From an uncultured Collinsella sp. (GTDB taxonomy: Bacteria; Actinomycetota; Coriobacteriia; Coriobacteriales; Coriobacteriaceae), in the NCBI GenBank assembly GCA_958445065.1, contig CAUCQW010000019.1, positions 1 to 48,695 on the forward strand: a stretch of DNA of 48,695 nt, written 5' to 3'. Position 1 is the stretch's first letter. Each line of letters begins with the position of its first letter. The translations under genes and the position numbers were made by a program. Under the pieces are notes generated by a model. The model made no database searches and was not told where the DNA came from. It saw only the letters and a program-made list of their open reading frames with translations. Shown here in pieces: positions 47,764-48,695 of the stretch.

Positions 47764-48695
47764 ATGAACGTACTTGTTGTCAACGCCGGCAGCTCGAGCC
47801 TTAAATATCAGCTTCTGGATACCGATACCCGCGAGGTTTTCGCCAAGGGCAACTGCGAGCGTATCGGATCGGAGATGGGCATCTTTGGTCACTCCGAGAA
47901 CGGTGGCACCAAGCAGACCGAGGAGGTTCCCTTCCCCGATCATCGCTCTGCTATCGCTCGCGTGCTCGAGGAGCTCGAGAAGACCGACTTTACGATCGAT
48001 GGCATTGGGCATCGCATCGTTCAGGGCGGTTGGCACTTCGATGATTCCGCGGTCGTCGACGATGAGGTCATGGCTAAGATCCTTGAGGTGGCCCCGCTCG
48101 CCCCGCTGCACAACTACGGCGAGGCCGCGGCAATCGAATATTGCCGCGAGAAGTATCCGGAGTTGCCCAATGTGGCCGTCTTCGACACCTCGTTCCACAT
48201 GACCATGCCCGAGGTCGCCTACACCTACGCCCTGCCCAAGGACGTGTGCGATAAGTATCACGTGCGCAAGTACGGCGCGCACGGTACGAGCCACCGCTAC
48301 GAGTGGATGATGGCTAAGGAGATCCTGGGTACGCGCTGCCACCGTCTGCTTTCGTGCCATCTGGGCAACGGTGCTTCGCTTGCCGCCATTGAGGACGGTG
48401 TGTGCCGCGACACCACGATGGGCCTCACGCCGCTTGACGGTTTGATGATGGGTACCCGTTGCGGTTCCATCGACCCGGCCACCGTGTGCTATCTTCAGCG
48501 CGAGGGCGGCTACAGCTACCAGGAAGTCGACGACATGATGAACAAGCAGTCCGGTCTGCTTGCCATCTCGGGCATCTCCAACGATGCCCGTGACATCCGT
48601 ACGCGCGCCTCTGAGGGTGACGAGCGCTGCCTGCTCGCCTTCGATATGTTCGCCTACAAGGCCATGCAGCAGGCCGGTTCCATGATCGCCTCCAT
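47764..48695 (+). CDS. ackA: Acetate kinase, canonical copy (runs off the window end)
   Basis: A frame starting at the ATG at 47764 behind AAGGAGT is open to the window end: 310 codons visible of about 395. NVLVVNAGSSSLKYQLLDTD, GHRIVQGGWHF, FDTSFHMTMPEVAYTYALPK, GTSHRYEW, CHLGNGASLAAIEDG and GLTPLDGLMMGTRCGSIDPA all match acetate kinase. It keeps the His and Asn that differ in the upstream paralogue. It makes ATP and acetate from acetyl phosphate. The two copies have separate ribosome binding sites and a terminator-like hairpin between them, so they are probably expressed independently. Confidence 0.93.
   Translation, partial: MNVLVVNAGSSSLKYQLLDTDTREVFAKGNCERIGSEMGIFGHSENGGTKQTEEVPFPDHRSAIARVLEELEKTDFTIDGIGHRIVQGGWHFDDSAVVDDEVMAKILEVAPLAPLHNYGEAAAIEYCREKYPELPNVAVFDTSFHMTMPEVAYTYALPKDVCDKYHVRKYGAHGTSHRYEWMMAKEILGTRCHRLLSCHLGNGASLAAIEDGVCRDTTMGLTPLDGLMMGTRCGSIDPATVCYLQREGGYSYQEVDDMMNKQSGLLAISGISNDARDIRTRASEGDERCLLAFDMFAYKAMQQAGSMIAS

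Overview
The window is GC-rich, gene-dense bacterial DNA from what looks like a gut Coriobacteriia (Actinomycetota), most likely Collinsella or a close relative. This is inferred from Gram-positive traits (LPXTG anchor, ECF transporter, D-Asp ligase with racemase, L-lactate dehydrogenase, paired acetate kinases), Actinobacteria-like codon use, frequent GTG starts and strong GGAGG ribosome binding sites. No rRNA, tRNA, CRISPR array or intact insertion sequence was seen. The left edge is a decayed junction: the tail of an IS3-type transposase, a BtpA/SgcQ-like fragment and the C-terminal half of an FGGY sugar kinase.

1.4-14.4 kb: tatD-tcdA (minus); an ArsR regulator overlapping an SdpI-like membrane protein; ettA; a lower-GC pair (Tat-exported C39-like cysteine peptidase and a lipoprotein); two minus-strand proteins of unknown function; a lower-GC DUF2087/MFS pair; and glutamine-dependent nadE. 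14.4-19.4 kb: a class I aminotransferase, L-lactate dehydrogenase, a DUF2974 lipase-like hydrolase flanked by two REP-like elements, a nucleoid-associated protein, and a highly structured intergenic element of unknown function.

19.4-24.8 kb: a lysine/diaminopimelate operon (minus) in which lysA and dapA form one uninterrupted 769-codon frame, followed by dapB and dapH. It is preceded by a lysine riboswitch that appears to act on translation. A divergent M20 deacetylase and the aminotransferase at 14.4 kb could supply the remaining steps of the N-acetyl route. 24.9-32.8 kb: higBA, small membrane or secreted proteins, an HTH protein with a membrane-anchored Ser/Thr kinase, a coiled-coil peptidoglycan hydrolase, a MOSC protein, and a D-aspartate ligase/aspartate racemase pair.

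32.9-36.3 kb: a complete ECF transporter operon (S component, fused double ATPase, EcfT). In front of it is an unannotated 22-codon leader peptide with three consecutive Trp codons and a downstream intrinsic terminator, which points to ribosome-mediated tryptophan attenuation and so to tryptophan or a related compound as substrate. 36.4-48.7 kb: an LPXTG-anchored C69 dipeptidase, a 30-residue membrane microprotein behind a lipid kinase gene, RNase D, a zinc metallopeptidase, xseA-xseB, a HIT protein, a LysR/MFS pair, and two tandem acetate kinases. The first acetate kinase has lost two signature active-site residues; the second is canonical and runs off the window.
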